This document shows positions 1 to 10,317 of a DNA stretch of 64,000 nucleotides, piece by piece. A program made the position numbers and the translations under genes. The DNA lies in assembly GCF_014268655.2 (NCBI RefSeq), contig NZ_JABWQX020000001.1, positions 3,812,001 to 3,876,000 of the forward strand, given 5' to 3'. This DNA comes from Pseudomonas marvdashtae (GTDB lineage Bacteria > Pseudomonadota > Gammaproteobacteria > Pseudomonadales > Pseudomonadaceae). The notes under the pieces are model-generated. The model saw only the letters and a list, made by a program, of their open reading frames with translations, was not told the DNA's origin and ran no database searches. The stretch's first letter is position 1. Each line of letters begins with the position of its first letter.

Positions 1-751
<751 letters not shown>

Positions 752-761
752 TCATAAAGCA

Positions 762-787
762 AAAGAGCAGCCGAGGCTGCTCATTTT
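762..787. terminator. Hairpin between zipA and ligA
   Basis: GAGCAGCC and GGCTGCTC form an 8-bp stem with a 2-base spacer. On the minus strand it is followed by TTTTGCTTT and on the plus strand by a T run, so it can be drawn as a terminator in either direction. On the minus strand it ends only about 20 bases before the ligA ATG, so it could attenuate zipA-to-ligA read-through. Confidence 0.55.
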
Positions 788-830
788 TTCAAGACTTTTT
801 TGGGAGGGCTTCGCCTGGAGCGCCAGCCCG

Positions 831-860
831 GCCCAGCGGGAGCAAGCTCCCTCGCCACAA
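831..860. repeat. Single REP element (Pseudomonas type)
   Basis: Contains GGGAGCAAGCTCCC followed by TCGCCACAA. It matches the right arm of the REPIN at 52913-53042. It lies between ligA and zipA. A solitary copy, with no partner arm seen nearby. Confidence 0.7.
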
Positions 861-890
861 AAAGCCCTAGCCACAACGACTCTGGCGACT

Positions 891-1736
891 TCAGCGCTTT
901 TGGGTCAGCGCCCGGCGCTCGAATTCAACGATGCGCTGGCGGTAATGCTCGATGGTCTGGGCGGTCAGCACGCTGCGCTGGTCATCCTTCAGTTCGCCGT
1001 TGAGCTCCTGGGACAGCTTGCGAGCCGCGGCCACCATTACGTCAAAAGCCTGCTTGGGATGGCGCGGACCTGGCAGCCCCAGGAAGAAGCTCACCGCAGG
1101 GGTGCTGAAATGGTCGATGTCGTCCAGGTCGAAGACGCCAGGCTTGACGGCGTTGGCCATGGAGAACAGCACCTCGCCATTGCCGGCCATGCTTTCGTGA
1201 CGGTGGAAAATATCCATCTCGCCGAAACGCAGGCCACTTTCCAGAATGTTCTGCAGCAGTGCCGGGCCCTTGAAGCCGGCCGGATCGCGGCAGATCACGC
1301 TGATCACCAGCACTTCTTCGGCCTGGGCCTGTTCCTTGTCGCTGCTCGATGGCTTGCTCTCGTCCGGGAAGTCGCCGTCGCGGCTGCTGAAGCTCGGGCC
1401 GCCATCGAGGTCGAGATTGAGGTTCAAATCCCCCTGGGACGGCTCGCTGTTGCGCTTGCCACGCTTGGAACCCGACTCCTTCGGCTCACGCGCAGGCGCG
1501 CTCATCGACGGCAGGTCGTGCTCATCCAGCTGCGGCTCCTTGTGGGTGTCCAGCACCCGAGGCGGGCCCAGTAGTTCGGCGCTATCATCCTCATCGGGCA
1601 GGTTCGACAGGCTGCGGTCCAGGCGAAACTTGAGTTTCCCCTTGCCGCCGCGCATGCGACGCCAGCCGTCGAAAAGAATACCGGCAATGACTATGATGCC
1701 GATGACGATCAGCCACTCGCGCAGACCGATTTCCAT
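891..1736 (-). CDS. zipA: Cell division protein ZipA
   Basis: Essential divisome protein that anchors FtsZ to the inner membrane. It is 281 aa. An N-terminal membrane anchor at about residues 8-24 ([17 protein letters not shown]) is followed by a basic stretch. A long Asp/Ser/Pro-rich linker covers about 40-140, and a C-terminal FtsZ-binding domain about 140-270 ([11 protein letters not shown], then [16 protein letters not shown]). This is the usual ZipA layout with a short linker for the family. It is transcribed towards ligA, 148 bp away. The ATG at 1736 places the membrane segment right at the N terminus. Confidence 0.94.
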   Translation of the reverse strand: MEIGLREWLIVIGIIVIAGILFDGWRRMRGGKGKLKFRLDRSLSNLPDEDDSAELLGPPRVLDTHKEPQLDEHDLPSMSAPAREPKESGSKRGKRNSEPSQGDLNLNLDLDGGPSFSSRDGDFPDESKPSSSDKEQAQAEEVLVISVICRDPAGFKGPALLQNILESGLRFGEMDIFHRHESMAGNGEVLFSMANAVKPGVFDLDDIDHFSTPAVSFFLGLPGPRHPKQAFDVMVAAARKLSQELNGELKDDQRSVLTAQTIEHYRQRIVEFERRALTQKR

Positions 1737-1988
1737 GTAATCCCGTGCCTCTATAAAAATGCTGAAAAATAAGGGGCTTAGCTATTTGCAAACCGCTTTA
1801 AAACGTGGCGCCAACTCTATGTTCTGAATGGCGTTTTGCCCACGCATACGAAAAATTGACATTAAACTAGCACGACCAAAGATAACTTTACACCGTCTGT
1901 CGCGTAGGCTTGCGCCAATCTGTGAATTGAACGACACGCCTCCCAGTAAAAACACCTGGCTCCGCCGACAAATCTCTTGCAACCATGG

Positions 1989-4900
1989 TCATGCATCCAC
2001 CATCGCCATGGCTTCTTCCACGTCCACCGCCACCAGCCGCGAACAACCCGGCTCGTGCATCGTCACGCCCATCAACTGGTCGGCCATTTCCATGGCGATT
2101 TTGTTGTGAGTGATGTAGATGAACTGCACGGTCTCGGACATTTCCTTCACCAGTCGTGCGTAACGGCCGACGTTGGCGTCGTCCAGCGGTGCATCGACCT
2201 CGTCGAGCATGCAGAACGGCGCCGGGTTCAATTTGAAGATGGCAAATACCAAGGCCAATGCCGTCAGGGCTTTTTCACCGCCAGAGAGCAAATGAATGGT
2301 GCTGTTCTTCTTGCCGGGGGGACGCGCCATGATTGTCACCCCAGTATCGAGTAGATCTTCGCCCGTCAGTTCCAAATAGGCGCTGCCGCCACCGAAAACT
2401 TTTGGGAAAAGCGCCTGTAGACCGCCATTGATCTGATCAAAGGTATCCTTGAAACGATTGCGGGTTTCCTTGTCGATCTTGCGGATGACGTTTTCCAGGG
2501 TTTCCAGCGCTTCCACCAAGTCGTCATTCTGGGCATCCAGGTAACGCTTGCGCTCGGACTGCTGCTGGTACTCGTCGATGGCGGCCAGGTTGATCGCGCC
2601 CAGGCGCTGGATGCGCTGGGCAATGCGCTCGAGCTCTTCCTCGGCGTCTTTCTCGTTGGCGCCCGCGACCAAGGTGGCGAGCACGCCGTTGAGGTCGTAG
2701 CCGTCCTCCAGCAACTGATCCTGCAAAGCCTTGCGGCGCACGGTCAGGGCTTGCCATTCCATGCGCTGCTGTTCCATCTGGCCGCGGATAAGCTGGGATT
2801 GCTGCTCGGCCTGGCTGCGGCGCTTCTCGGCATCGCGCAGTTCGCGGTCGGCATCCTCCAGGGCGATCTGCGCTGTCTTGAGCTCTTCGTCGACGCTCAT
2901 GCGCTTGTCGAGCAGTTCTTCGAGCTTGAGGCGCAGTTCCTCCAGCGGCGCCTCGCCCTCCTCCAGATTGAGACTCAACTGCTCGCGTTTTTCCGTCAGG
3001 CGCTCGGACTGCATTTCCAGGCGTTCCAAGGCCTGGCGCGTGGAATCGTATTGCGCCCTCAGCGAGCCAAGACGGACCGCCAATTGATGGGCATGGTCCT
3101 TGTGCTGACGCGCTTCCTGGCGCACCCGATCAAGGCGCTCGCGCAGGCTGTCGCGCTGGGCCAACAGCAATTCGCGCTGCTCGGTGTCCAGCGCCATCGC
3201 ATCGAGGGCATCTTGCAGTTGCAAGCGCGCTTCGCCGATCTGCTCGTGTTCCAACGCCCGTTGCTCGCCCAGCTCGGCGATTTCTTCGTCGAGGCGGGTG
3301 CGACGCAGGGCCAATTGCTCGACCTTGGCCTTGCCGGCGGACAACTGCGCCTTGAGCTCGCCTTGCTGGCGCGCTTCGTCCTGCAACAACCGACGCAAGT
3401 GTTCACGGCCATTCTCCTGCTGACGCTGTTGTGCGCGCAGGTTTTGCAATTCGGTTTCCAGGGCTTCGACGCTGGCTTCGCGCTCTTCACGCTCGGCGCC
3501 CAGTCGCTGGATTTCCTGGCCGCGGGCGAGCATGCCGCTCTCGGCTTCGCCGGCCCGGCGCACCCGGAGGAAATGCCGGCCCACCCAATATCCGTCACGG
3601 CTGATCAGGCTTTCGCCGGGAGCCAGTTGCCCGCGCAGGACCAGCGCCTGATCAAGGCTGTCCACCGGCTTGACCTGCCCCAGCCAGGGCGACAGGTCGA
3701 CGTCGGCCTCGACCTTGTCCAGCAGACTGCCGGGCATCCGCACGCCGTCGCCGGCCGGGCTGAGCAGGCGCAGATCGCCCTGGGTGAAGCCCGACAGATC
3801 AAAGCCGCCAAAGTCTTCCACCAGCACCGCTTGCAGGTCGGCGCCCAACACGGTTTCCACCGCCAGCTCCCAGCCAGCGTCGACTTTCAGTCCTTCGGCC
3901 AAGCGCGGGCGTTCGGCCAAGTGCTGGTCGCGCAGCCATTCCGCCGTCCCGGTGCCAGGATCGAGCGCGGCTTGCTGCAAGGCTTCAAGCGAGGCGAGGC
4001 GCCCGTTGAGCCGCTGCAATTCGCCCTGGGCTTGCTGCTGATTCTGCAAGGCCAGTTGCAAGGCCTGGCGCAGTTGCTCAAGGCGTTCGACCTGGGCGTC
4101 TTCGCTCGCTTGCAAATCTTCGAGAGTGGCTTCGCTGGTGGCCAGTTGTTCGCCCAGGTCCAGAATCGCTGCGTCTTCCGGGTCAGCAGCGAGCAATGTC
4201 CGCTCTTCAGTCAGGCGGCGCTGCCGTTCGGCCAGGCGCTCCATGCTGGTTTCCAACTGCTGGATGCGCGACTGCTGCACCTCGGCCTGGCGCCGTGGTT
4301 CGGCGGAGGTGAGGTTGAAAGTGTCCCACTGCTCTTGCCAGCCGTGCATGGTCAGCTCGGCTTCCTCCAGGGCAGCGGCGGCTTCTTCGGCGGCGGCGCT
4401 GGTGATTTCCTGCTCCGGGGTGAGCCGGTCCAGTTCCTCGCCGAGGGTCAGCAACAGGGTGCGGTCATGCCCGAGGTGGGATTCGGTTTCCAGGCGCGCG
4501 CGCTCGGCCTCCTTCAAATCGTCCTGCAACTGACGCAGGCGTTGCTGGCCATGCTGGATGCTCTGTTCGACCCGGGCGATGTCGCCACCCACCGAATAGA
4601 AGCGTCCTTGCACCAGATTGAAGCGCTCGGAGAGTTCGTGGTGCCCGTCGCGCAGGCGTTCGATGGCGGCGTCGGCGTTGCGCTGTTCGGCCACCAACGC
4701 TTCGAAGCTGACTTCCTGGTTGCCGATGGTCGCCTCGCGCTGGCCGACCTGTTCGTTCAACGCCTGCCAGCGCAGGGCTGACAGCTGGGCCTTGAGCTGG
4801 CGCTCTTCGCCCTTGTATTCCTGGTACTTCTTCGCGGCTTCGGCCTGACGGTGCAGCCGTTCCAGCTGGCGCTCGAGTTCTTCACGCAAATCGGTCAGGC

Positions 4901-5477
4901 GCGCCAGGTTTTCGTGGGTCCGTCGGATACGGTTTTCGGTCTCGCGACGGCGTTCCTTGTACTTGGAAATGCCGGCGGCTTCTTCGATGAAATTACGCAA
5001 ATCTTCCGGCTTGGCCTCGATCAGCTTGGAGATCATGCCCTGCTCGATGATCGAATAGCTGCGTGGCCCGAGACCGGTGCCGAGGAAGATGTCGGTGATG
5101 TCGCGGCGACGGCATTTAGTGCCGTTGAGGAAATAACTGTTCTGGCTGTCGCGGGTCACTTTGCGGCGGATGGAGATCTCTGCGTAGGCAGCGTATTCGC
5201 CAATCAGGGTACCGTCCGAGTTATCGAACACCAGTTCGATACTGGCCTGGCTCACCGGTTTACGGCTGGTGGAGCCGTTGAAGATGACGTCGGTCATCGA
5301 CTCGCCGCGCAAATTCTTGGCCGAGCTCTCGCCCATCACCCAGCGCACGGCGTCGATGATGTTCGATTTGCCGCAACCATTGGGTCCGACCACCGCCGCC
5401 ATGTTGCTGGGGAAGTTCACCGTGGTCGGGTCGACGAAAGACTTGAACCCGGCCAGCTTGATGCACTTGAGCCGCAC
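1989..5477 (-). CDS. smc: Chromosome segregation ATPase SMC
   Basis: Condensin-type ATPase that compacts and segregates the chromosome, usually with ScpA/ScpB. It is 1162 aa, normal for the family. The Walker A motif GPNGCGKSN is at about 32-40. Two long Glu/Arg/Gln-rich coiled coils flank a hinge at about 500-660. The ABC signature LSGGEKAL is near 1062 and Walker B FCMLDEVDAPLDD near 1090. The likely start is GTG at 5477, because no ATG precedes the conserved MRLKCIKLAGFKSF. It begins one base after the stop of the upstream GntR-type gene, so translation of the two is probably coupled. A 252-bp gap lies between the smc stop and the zipA start; I see no clear gene in it. Confidence 0.96.
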   Translation of the reverse strand: MRLKCIKLAGFKSFVDPTTVNFPSNMAAVVGPNGCGKSNIIDAVRWVMGESSAKNLRGESMTDVIFNGSTSRKPVSQASIELVFDNSDGTLIGEYAAYAEISIRRKVTRDSQNSYFLNGTKCRRRDITDIFLGTGLGPRSYSIIEQGMISKLIEAKPEDLRNFIEEAAGISKYKERRRETENRIRRTHENLARLTDLREELERQLERLHRQAEAAKKYQEYKGEERQLKAQLSALRWQALNEQVGQREATIGNQEVSFEALVAEQRNADAAIERLRDGHHELSERFNLVQGRFYSVGGDIARVEQSIQHGQQRLRQLQDDLKEAERARLETESHLGHDRTLLLTLGEELDRLTPEQEITSAAAEEAAAALEEAELTMHGWQEQWDTFNLTSAEPRRQAEVQQSRIQQLETSMERLAERQRRLTEERTLLAADPEDAAILDLGEQLATSEATLEDLQASEDAQVERLEQLRQALQLALQNQQQAQGELQRLNGRLASLEALQQAALDPGTGTAEWLRDQHLAERPRLAEGLKVDAGWELAVETVLGADLQAVLVEDFGGFDLSGFTQGDLRLLSPAGDGVRMPGSLLDKVEADVDLSPWLGQVKPVDSLDQALVLRGQLAPGESLISRDGYWVGRHFLRVRRAGEAESGMLARGQEIQRLGAEREEREASVEALETELQNLRAQQRQQENGREHLRRLLQDEARQQGELKAQLSAGKAKVEQLALRRTRLDEEIAELGEQRALEHEQIGEARLQLQDALDAMALDTEQRELLLAQRDSLRERLDRVRQEARQHKDHAHQLAVRLGSLRAQYDSTRQALERLEMQSERLTEKREQLSLNLEEGEAPLEELRLKLEELLDKRMSVDEELKTAQIALEDADRELRDAEKRRSQAEQQSQLIRGQMEQQRMEWQALTVRRKALQDQLLEDGYDLNGVLATLVAGANEKDAEEELERIAQRIQRLGAINLAAIDEYQQQSERKRYLDAQNDDLVEALETLENVIRKIDKETRNRFKDTFDQINGGLQALFPKVFGGGSAYLELTGEDLLDTGVTIMARPPGKKNSTIHLLSGGEKALTALALVFAIFKLNPAPFCMLDEVDAPLDDANVGRYARLVKEMSETVQFIYITHNKIAMEMADQLMGVTMHEPGCSRLVAVDVEEAMAMVDA

Positions 5478-5478
5478 G

Positions 5479-6138
5479 TCAGGCCGCCGTCAGGGCAGAA
5501 ACCACCAGATCGCAACTGCGCTGGGCGTAGGCCGTCAGCACGATGCGGATCTGCGGCAAATCACGGGCCAGCACGGCGGCGAGCAGGCGCTGGAACAGGT
5601 CGAGGAATTCACTCATCTCCGCCTTGCGCTGTTCAAGGGCGAGGAAATAGGCGCGGCTCATCGCCGGCTGCAGGTTTTCGACGGTTTCCTGCAAATACGG
5701 GTTGTTGGCGAACGGATAAGCGGCGCGCATCACGCTGAAGCTTTCGTCGACAAAGGTGCGAATGTCCTGGCGCTCGAAAGCCTCCTGGAGGCGCTGTTGG
5801 ATCGCGACGAACGGCGCCATGTCGGCCTGTACCTTCCAGCCATGGGCCACGGCGTTGCCGAGCAGGATATACAGCTCGCTCATCAACGCACAAAGGCTGC
5901 GTACCTTGTGCTCGGTGAGTTCGGTCACGTGGGCGCCACGGCGCGGCAGGATGGCGATCAGATGACGCCTCTCCAGAATCAGCAAGGCCTCGCGGACCGA
6001 GCCGCGGCTGACATTGAGCGCCAGCGTGACCTTCTGTTCCTGGATGCGCTCCCCCGGCTTCATTTCGCCGCGAATGATCCGCTCGGCGAGGTGATGGGCG
6101 ATTTGCTCGGCGAGGCTGTCCGGGGCCTTGAACGTCAT
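5479..6138 (-). CDS. GntR/FadR-family transcriptional regulator (FCD type)
   Basis: DNA-binding regulator of 219 aa. An N-terminal winged helix (about 10-75, with ERIQEQKVTLALNVSRGSVR as recognition region) is followed by an all-helical FCD-type ligand domain. The ATG at 6138 has AAGGA upstream. It is divergent from xdhA across a 264-bp region holding two operator-like repeats, so it may control the xanthine dehydrogenase operon, itself, or both. It also reads directly into smc with a one-base gap, an odd pairing of a metabolic regulator with a chromosome-structure gene. The ligand is unknown; a purine or purine-derived acid is a guess from context. Confidence 0.85.
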   Translation of the reverse strand: MTFKAPDSLAEQIAHHLAERIIRGEMKPGERIQEQKVTLALNVSRGSVREALLILERRHLIAILPRRGAHVTELTEHKVRSLCALMSELYILLGNAVAHGWKVQADMAPFVAIQQRLQEAFERQDIRTFVDESFSVMRAAYPFANNPYLQETVENLQPAMSRAYFLALEQRKAEMSEFLDLFQRLLAAVLARDLPQIRIVLTAYAQRSCDLVVSALTAA

Positions 6139-6278
6139 GGTTGTCCTTCAAACTCTTCGATTTGCACAAGCGGCGCAGTGTAGCGCACTCGATACGTCAT
6201 GGCGCAGGGCCTGCACCGGGTTTTTGGCACGATATAAGCAAAAAAGCAGAGGAGGAACCCAGGGTCAATACTGAACTC

Positions 6279-6360
6279 ATCCGTTGCTTATCGACAAAAC
6301 GGATTTTCTTGACCTTTAAGTCAGAAAATCATTGACCGAAAAGTCAGACCTGCTAAATTC
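6279..6360 (+). promoter_or_regulatory. xdhA promoter with tandem operator-like repeats
   Basis: Two 17-base units of the form TTGACC-N3-AAGTCAGA start at 6309 and 6332, a 23-base period with 14 of 17 positions identical. Each contains TGAC-N6-GTCA, an inverted repeat. The second TTGACC can serve as a -35 box, with TAAATT at 6354 as -10 after 16 bases. Upstream, ATCCGTT and AACGGAT (6279-6304) form another 7-bp inverted repeat. Likely binding region for the divergent GntR-type regulator; protein binding is inferred. Confidence 0.5.
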
Positions 6361-6402
6361 GGCCCACGTCGATACAACAATAATGAATCTGCGAGGCCTT
6401 CC

Positions 6403-7857
6403 GTGATCCAGTTTTTACTCAACCAGGAACTCCGTAGCGAGCATGCCCTGGACCCGAACCTGACCGTGCTCAACTATCTGCGTGAGCACGTCGGCAAATC
6501 CGGCACCAAGGAAGGCTGCGCCAGCGGCGACTGCGGTGCCTGCACGGTGGTAGTGGGCGAATTGGACACGGACCAAAGCGGTCGCGAACGCATTCGCTAC
6601 CGCAGCCTCAATTCATGCCTGACCTTTGTCTCGTCGCTGCACGGCAAGCAACTGATCAGCGTCGAGGATCTCAAGCACAAGGGCCAACTGCACAGCGTCC
6701 AACAGGCGATGGTCGATTGCCACGGATCGCAGTGCGGTTTCTGCACGCCGGGCTTCGTCATGTCGTTGTTCGCCCTGCAGAAAAACAGCGAGCAACCCGA
6801 CGCCCACAAAGCCCATGAAGCCCTCGCCGGCAACCTGTGCCGCTGCACGGGCTATCGGCCGATCCTGGCCGCCGCCGACCAAGCCTGCTGCGCTAAACAG
6901 CCAGACCAGTTCGACGCCGGCGAGGCCGAGACCATTTCGCGCCTCAAAGCCATCGCGCCCACCGAAACCGGCGAGCTCAATAGTGGCGACAAGCGCTGCC
7001 TGGTGCCGCTGACCGTGGCCGACCTCGCCGATCTCTACGACGCCTATCCACAGGCACGCCTGCTGGCCGGCGGCACTGACCTGGCGCTGGAAGTCACCCA
7101 GTTCCACCGCACCCTGCCGGTGATGATCTATGTCGGCAACGTCGCCGAGCTCAAGCGCATCGAGCATTTCGATGATCGCCTGGAGATCGGCGCCGCGACC
7201 GCGCTCTCCGATTGCTACGAGGCGCTGAACGCCGAATACCCGGACTTCGGCGAATTGCTGCAACGCTTCGCCTCGTTGCAGATCCGCAACCAGGGCACCC
7301 TGGGTGGCAACATCGGCAACGCCTCGCCCATCGGCGACTCGCCGCCCCTGCTGATCGCCCTCGGTGCGCAGATCGTGCTGTGCAAGGGCCAGGTCCGCCG
7401 CACCCTGGCCCTGGAGGATTACTTCATCGATTACCGGGTCACTGCGCGCCAGGAAAGTGAATTCATCGAGAAGATCATCGTGCCGCGGGCCAGCGCCGAA
7501 CAGGCATTTCGCGCCTACAAGGTTTCCAAGCGCCTGGACGATGATATTTCAGCCGTGTGCGCGGCATTCAACCTGCGCATCGACAACGGCGTGGTCCGTG
7601 ACGCCCGCGTCGCCTTTGGTGGCATGGCCGCAACGCCCAAGCGCGCCAAGCATTGCGAAGCCGCCTTGGTTGGCGCGCCGTGGAACGATAGCACCGTCGA
7701 ACGCGCCTGCGTCGCCCTGGCCGAAGATTTCACGCCGCTGTCGGATTTCCGTGCCAGCAAGGAATACCGCCTGCTCAGCGCGCAAAACCTGTTGCGCAAA
7801 TACTTCATCGAACTGCAAACGCCGCACATCGAGACTCGGGTGACCGCTTATGTCTAA
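6403..7857 (+). CDS. xdhA: Xanthine dehydrogenase, small (FeS/FAD) subunit XdhA
   Basis: Electron-transfer subunit of xanthine dehydrogenase, which oxidises hypoxanthine and xanthine to urate. It is 484 aa. A plant-type [2Fe-2S] domain with GCASGDCGACTVVV lies near 35-50. A second [2Fe-2S] helical domain has CGFCTPGF and NLCRCTGYRPI (about 110-155). An FAD-binding domain starts near 200 and includes LLAGGTDLALEV and GTLGGNIGNASPIGD. The start is GTG at 6403 with GAGG six bases upstream; the nearby ATG at 6383 runs into a stop after seven codons. Its end overlaps xdhB by 8 bases, so the subunits are translationally coupled. Confidence 0.95.
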   Translation: MIQFLLNQELRSEHALDPNLTVLNYLREHVGKSGTKEGCASGDCGACTVVVGELDTDQSGRERIRYRSLNSCLTFVSSLHGKQLISVEDLKHKGQLHSVQQAMVDCHGSQCGFCTPGFVMSLFALQKNSEQPDAHKAHEALAGNLCRCTGYRPILAAADQACCAKQPDQFDAGEAETISRLKAIAPTETGELNSGDKRCLVPLTVADLADLYDAYPQARLLAGGTDLALEVTQFHRTLPVMIYVGNVAELKRIEHFDDRLEIGAATALSDCYEALNAEYPDFGELLQRFASLQIRNQGTLGGNIGNASPIGDSPPLLIALGAQIVLCKGQVRRTLALEDYFIDYRVTARQESEFIEKIIVPRASAEQAFRAYKVSKRLDDDISAVCAAFNLRIDNGVVRDARVAFGGMAATPKRAKHCEAALVGAPWNDSTVERACVALAEDFTPLSDFRASKEYRLLSAQNLLRKYFIELQTPHIETRVTAYV

Positions 7858-10249
7858 CCATCACGCCGTAGAGAAGACCCAAGCCGAACTGGCCGAACTG
7901 TTCGCCCGTGACCTCACCACCGGCGTGGGTCGCAGCGTCAAGCATGACAGCGCCGCCAAGCACGTTTCCGGCGAAGCCCAGTACATCGATGATCGCCTGG
8001 AATTTCCCAACCAACTGCACGTGTATGCCCGGCTGTCGGACCGCGCCCACGCCCGGATCATCCGCATCGACACCGCGCCTTGCTACGCCTTCGAGGGCGT
8101 GCGCATCGCCATCACCCATGCAGACATTCCAGGCCTGAAGGACATCGGCCCGCTGCTGCCCGGTGACCCGCTGCTGGCGATCGATGATGTGCAGTTCGTC
8201 GGTCAACCGGTGCTGGCCGTGGCCGCCAAGGATCTTGAGACGGCACGCAAGGCCGCCATGGCCGCGATCATCGAATACGAAGACTTGGAGCCAGTGCTCG
8301 ATGTCGTCGCAGCCCTGCGCAAACGGCATTTTGTACTCGACAGTCACACCCACCAGCGCGGCGATTCGGCCACCGCGCTGGCGAGCGCCGAGCACCGCAT
8401 CCAGGGCTCGCTGCACATCGGCGGCCAGGAGCACTTTTACCTGGAAACCCAGATCTCCTCGGTAATGCCCACTGAAGACGGCGGGATGATCGTCTACTGC
8501 TCGACCCAGAACCCCACCGAAGTACAGAAACTGGTGGCCGAGGTGCTCGGTGTATCGATGAACAAAGTCGTGGTGGACATGCGTCGCATGGGCGGTGGCT
8601 TCGGCGGCAAGGAAACCCAGGCCGCCAGCCCGGCGTGCCTGTGCGCCGTCGTCGCGCACCTCACTGGCCAGCCGGCCAAGATGCGCCTGCCCCGGGTGGA
8701 AGACATGCTGATGACCGGCAAGCGTCACCCCTTCTATATCGAATATAACGTGGGTTTCGACAGCACCGGCCGCCTGCACGGCATCGCCTTGGAACTCGCC
8801 GGCAACTGCGGTTGCTCGCCGGACCTGTCGGCGTCGATTGTCGACCGGGCGATGTTCCACGCCGACAACGCCTACTACCTGGGCGATGCGACCATCAACG
8901 GCCATCGCTGCAAGACCAACACCGCGTCGAACACCGCCTACCGGGGTTTCGGCGGACCGCAAGGCATGGTCGCCATCGAAGAGGTAATGGATGCGATTGC
9001 GCGGCACCTGGGGCTCGATCCGCTGGACGTGCGCAAGGCCAACTACTACGGCAAGACCGAGCGCAACGTCACGCATTACTACCAGACCGTCGAGCACAAC
9101 ATGCTCGAGGAAATGACCGCCGAGCTTGAGCAGAGCAGCCAGTACGCCGAGCGCCGCGAAGCGATCCGCCGCTACAACGCAGGCAGCCCGATCCTGAAAA
9201 AAGGCCTGGCGCTGACCCCGGTGAAATTCGGCATATCCTTCACCGCCAGCTTCCTCAACCAGGCCGGCGCGTTGATCCACGTCTACACCGACGGCAGCAT
9301 CCACCTGAACCATGGCGGCACGGAGATGGGCCAAGGCTTGAACACCAAGGTCGCCCAAGTGGTGGCCGAAGTGTTCCAGGTGGAAATGGACCGCGTGCAG
9401 ATCACTGCGACCAATACCGACAAAGTGCCGAACACCTCGCCCACCGCCGCCTCCAGCGGGGCCGACCTGAACGGCAAGGCCGCGCAAAACGCTGCTGAAA
9501 CCATCAAGCAACGCCTGGTGGAATTCGCCGCGCGGCAGTACAAGGTCAGCGAAGAAGATGTCGAATTCCACAACGGCCATGTGCGGGTTCGCGATCACAT
9601 CCTGAGCTTCGAGGCGCTGGTGCAGCAGGCGTATTTCGCCCAGGTCTCGCTGTCGAGCACCGGTTTCTACAAGACCCCGAAAATCTACTACGACCGCAGC
9701 CAGGCCCGTGGCCGGCCGTTCTACTACTACGCCTATGGCGCGGCGTGTGCCGAGGTCATCGTCGACACGCTCACGGGTGAGTACAAGATGCTGCGCACCG
9801 ACATCCTCCACGACGTCGGCGCCTCGCTGAACCCGGCCATCGACATCGGCCAGGTCGAAGGCGGCTTCATCCAAGGCATGGGCTGGCTGACCATGGAAGA
9901 GCTGGTGTGGAACGACAAGGGCAAGCTGATGACCAATGGCCCGGCCAGCTACAAGATCCCGGCAGTGGCCGACATGCCGCTGGACCTGCGGGTCAAGTTG
10001 GTGGAAAACCGCAAGAACCCTGAAGACACAGTGTTCCACTCCAAAGCCGTGGGCGAGCCGCCGTTCATGCTCGGCATCGCCGCGTGGTGCGCCATCAAGG
10101 ACGCCGTGGCGAGCCTGGGCGACTACAGGCATCAGCCGAAAATCGACGCCCCGGCGACACCGGAGCGGGTGTTGTGGGGGTGTGAGCAGATGCGCGGGTT
10201 GAAGGTTGTCAGTGCTGAGAAAGTTGAAGTCGAAGTGGCTTCGCTTTGA
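7850..10249 (+). CDS. xdhB: Xanthine dehydrogenase, large (molybdopterin) subunit XdhB
   Basis: Molybdenum-cofactor subunit that carries the hydroxylation site. It is 799 aa. Molybdopterin-domain motifs are visible: RMGGGFGGKETQ near 245, AYRGFGGPQG near 365, and KAVGEPPFML near 735, whose Glu matches the catalytic glutamate of the family. ATG at 7850 lies inside the end of xdhA. XdhC, needed to insert the sulfurated cofactor, is encoded 68 bp downstream, so this looks like one xdhABC-guaD transcription unit. Confidence 0.95.
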   Translation: MSNHHAVEKTQAELAELFARDLTTGVGRSVKHDSAAKHVSGEAQYIDDRLEFPNQLHVYARLSDRAHARIIRIDTAPCYAFEGVRIAITHADIPGLKDIGPLLPGDPLLAIDDVQFVGQPVLAVAAKDLETARKAAMAAIIEYEDLEPVLDVVAALRKRHFVLDSHTHQRGDSATALASAEHRIQGSLHIGGQEHFYLETQISSVMPTEDGGMIVYCSTQNPTEVQKLVAEVLGVSMNKVVVDMRRMGGGFGGKETQAASPACLCAVVAHLTGQPAKMRLPRVEDMLMTGKRHPFYIEYNVGFDSTGRLHGIALELAGNCGCSPDLSASIVDRAMFHADNAYYLGDATINGHRCKTNTASNTAYRGFGGPQGMVAIEEVMDAIARHLGLDPLDVRKANYYGKTERNVTHYYQTVEHNMLEEMTAELEQSSQYAERREAIRRYNAGSPILKKGLALTPVKFGISFTASFLNQAGALIHVYTDGSIHLNHGGTEMGQGLNTKVAQVVAEVFQVEMDRVQITATNTDKVPNTSPTAASSGADLNGKAAQNAAETIKQRLVEFAARQYKVSEEDVEFHNGHVRVRDHILSFEALVQQAYFAQVSLSSTGFYKTPKIYYDRSQARGRPFYYYAYGAACAEVIVDTLTGEYKMLRTDILHDVGASLNPAIDIGQVEGGFIQGMGWLTMEELVWNDKGKLMTNGPASYKIPAVADMPLDLRVKLVENRKNPEDTVFHSKAVGEPPFMLGIAAWCAIKDAVASLGDYRHQPKIDAPATPERVLWGCEQMRGLKVVSAEKVEVEVASL

Positions 10250-10250
10250 A

Positions 10251-10306
10251 GAGCGGACGCAGAGCGTCCAAAGATGCATTCCCGCGCAGGGCGTGGGAAC
10301 GAGCAG
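10251..10306. repeat. REP-like palindromic repeat (GGACGC-GCGTGGGAACGA family)
   Basis: GGACGCAGAGCGTCC followed by GCATTCCCGCGCAGGGCGTGGGAACGA. It shares its parts with the repeats at 12486-12595 and 14822-14889. It sits inside the xdhB-xdhC gap of the operon. Confidence 0.65.
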
Positions 10307-10317
10307 TCGAGGTGAAC

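Noticed and set aside
2751-4781. Long plus-strand open frame opposite smc
   Set aside because: Complement of the coiled-coil coding region; low-complexity Leu/Gln/Ala product and no ribosome site.
7805-10279. Long minus-strand open frame opposite xdhB (over 800 codons)
   Set aside because: It is antisense to a clearly conserved gene. High GC at third positions leaves the complementary frame open; its product is rich in His, Gln, Arg and Val and resembles no family.
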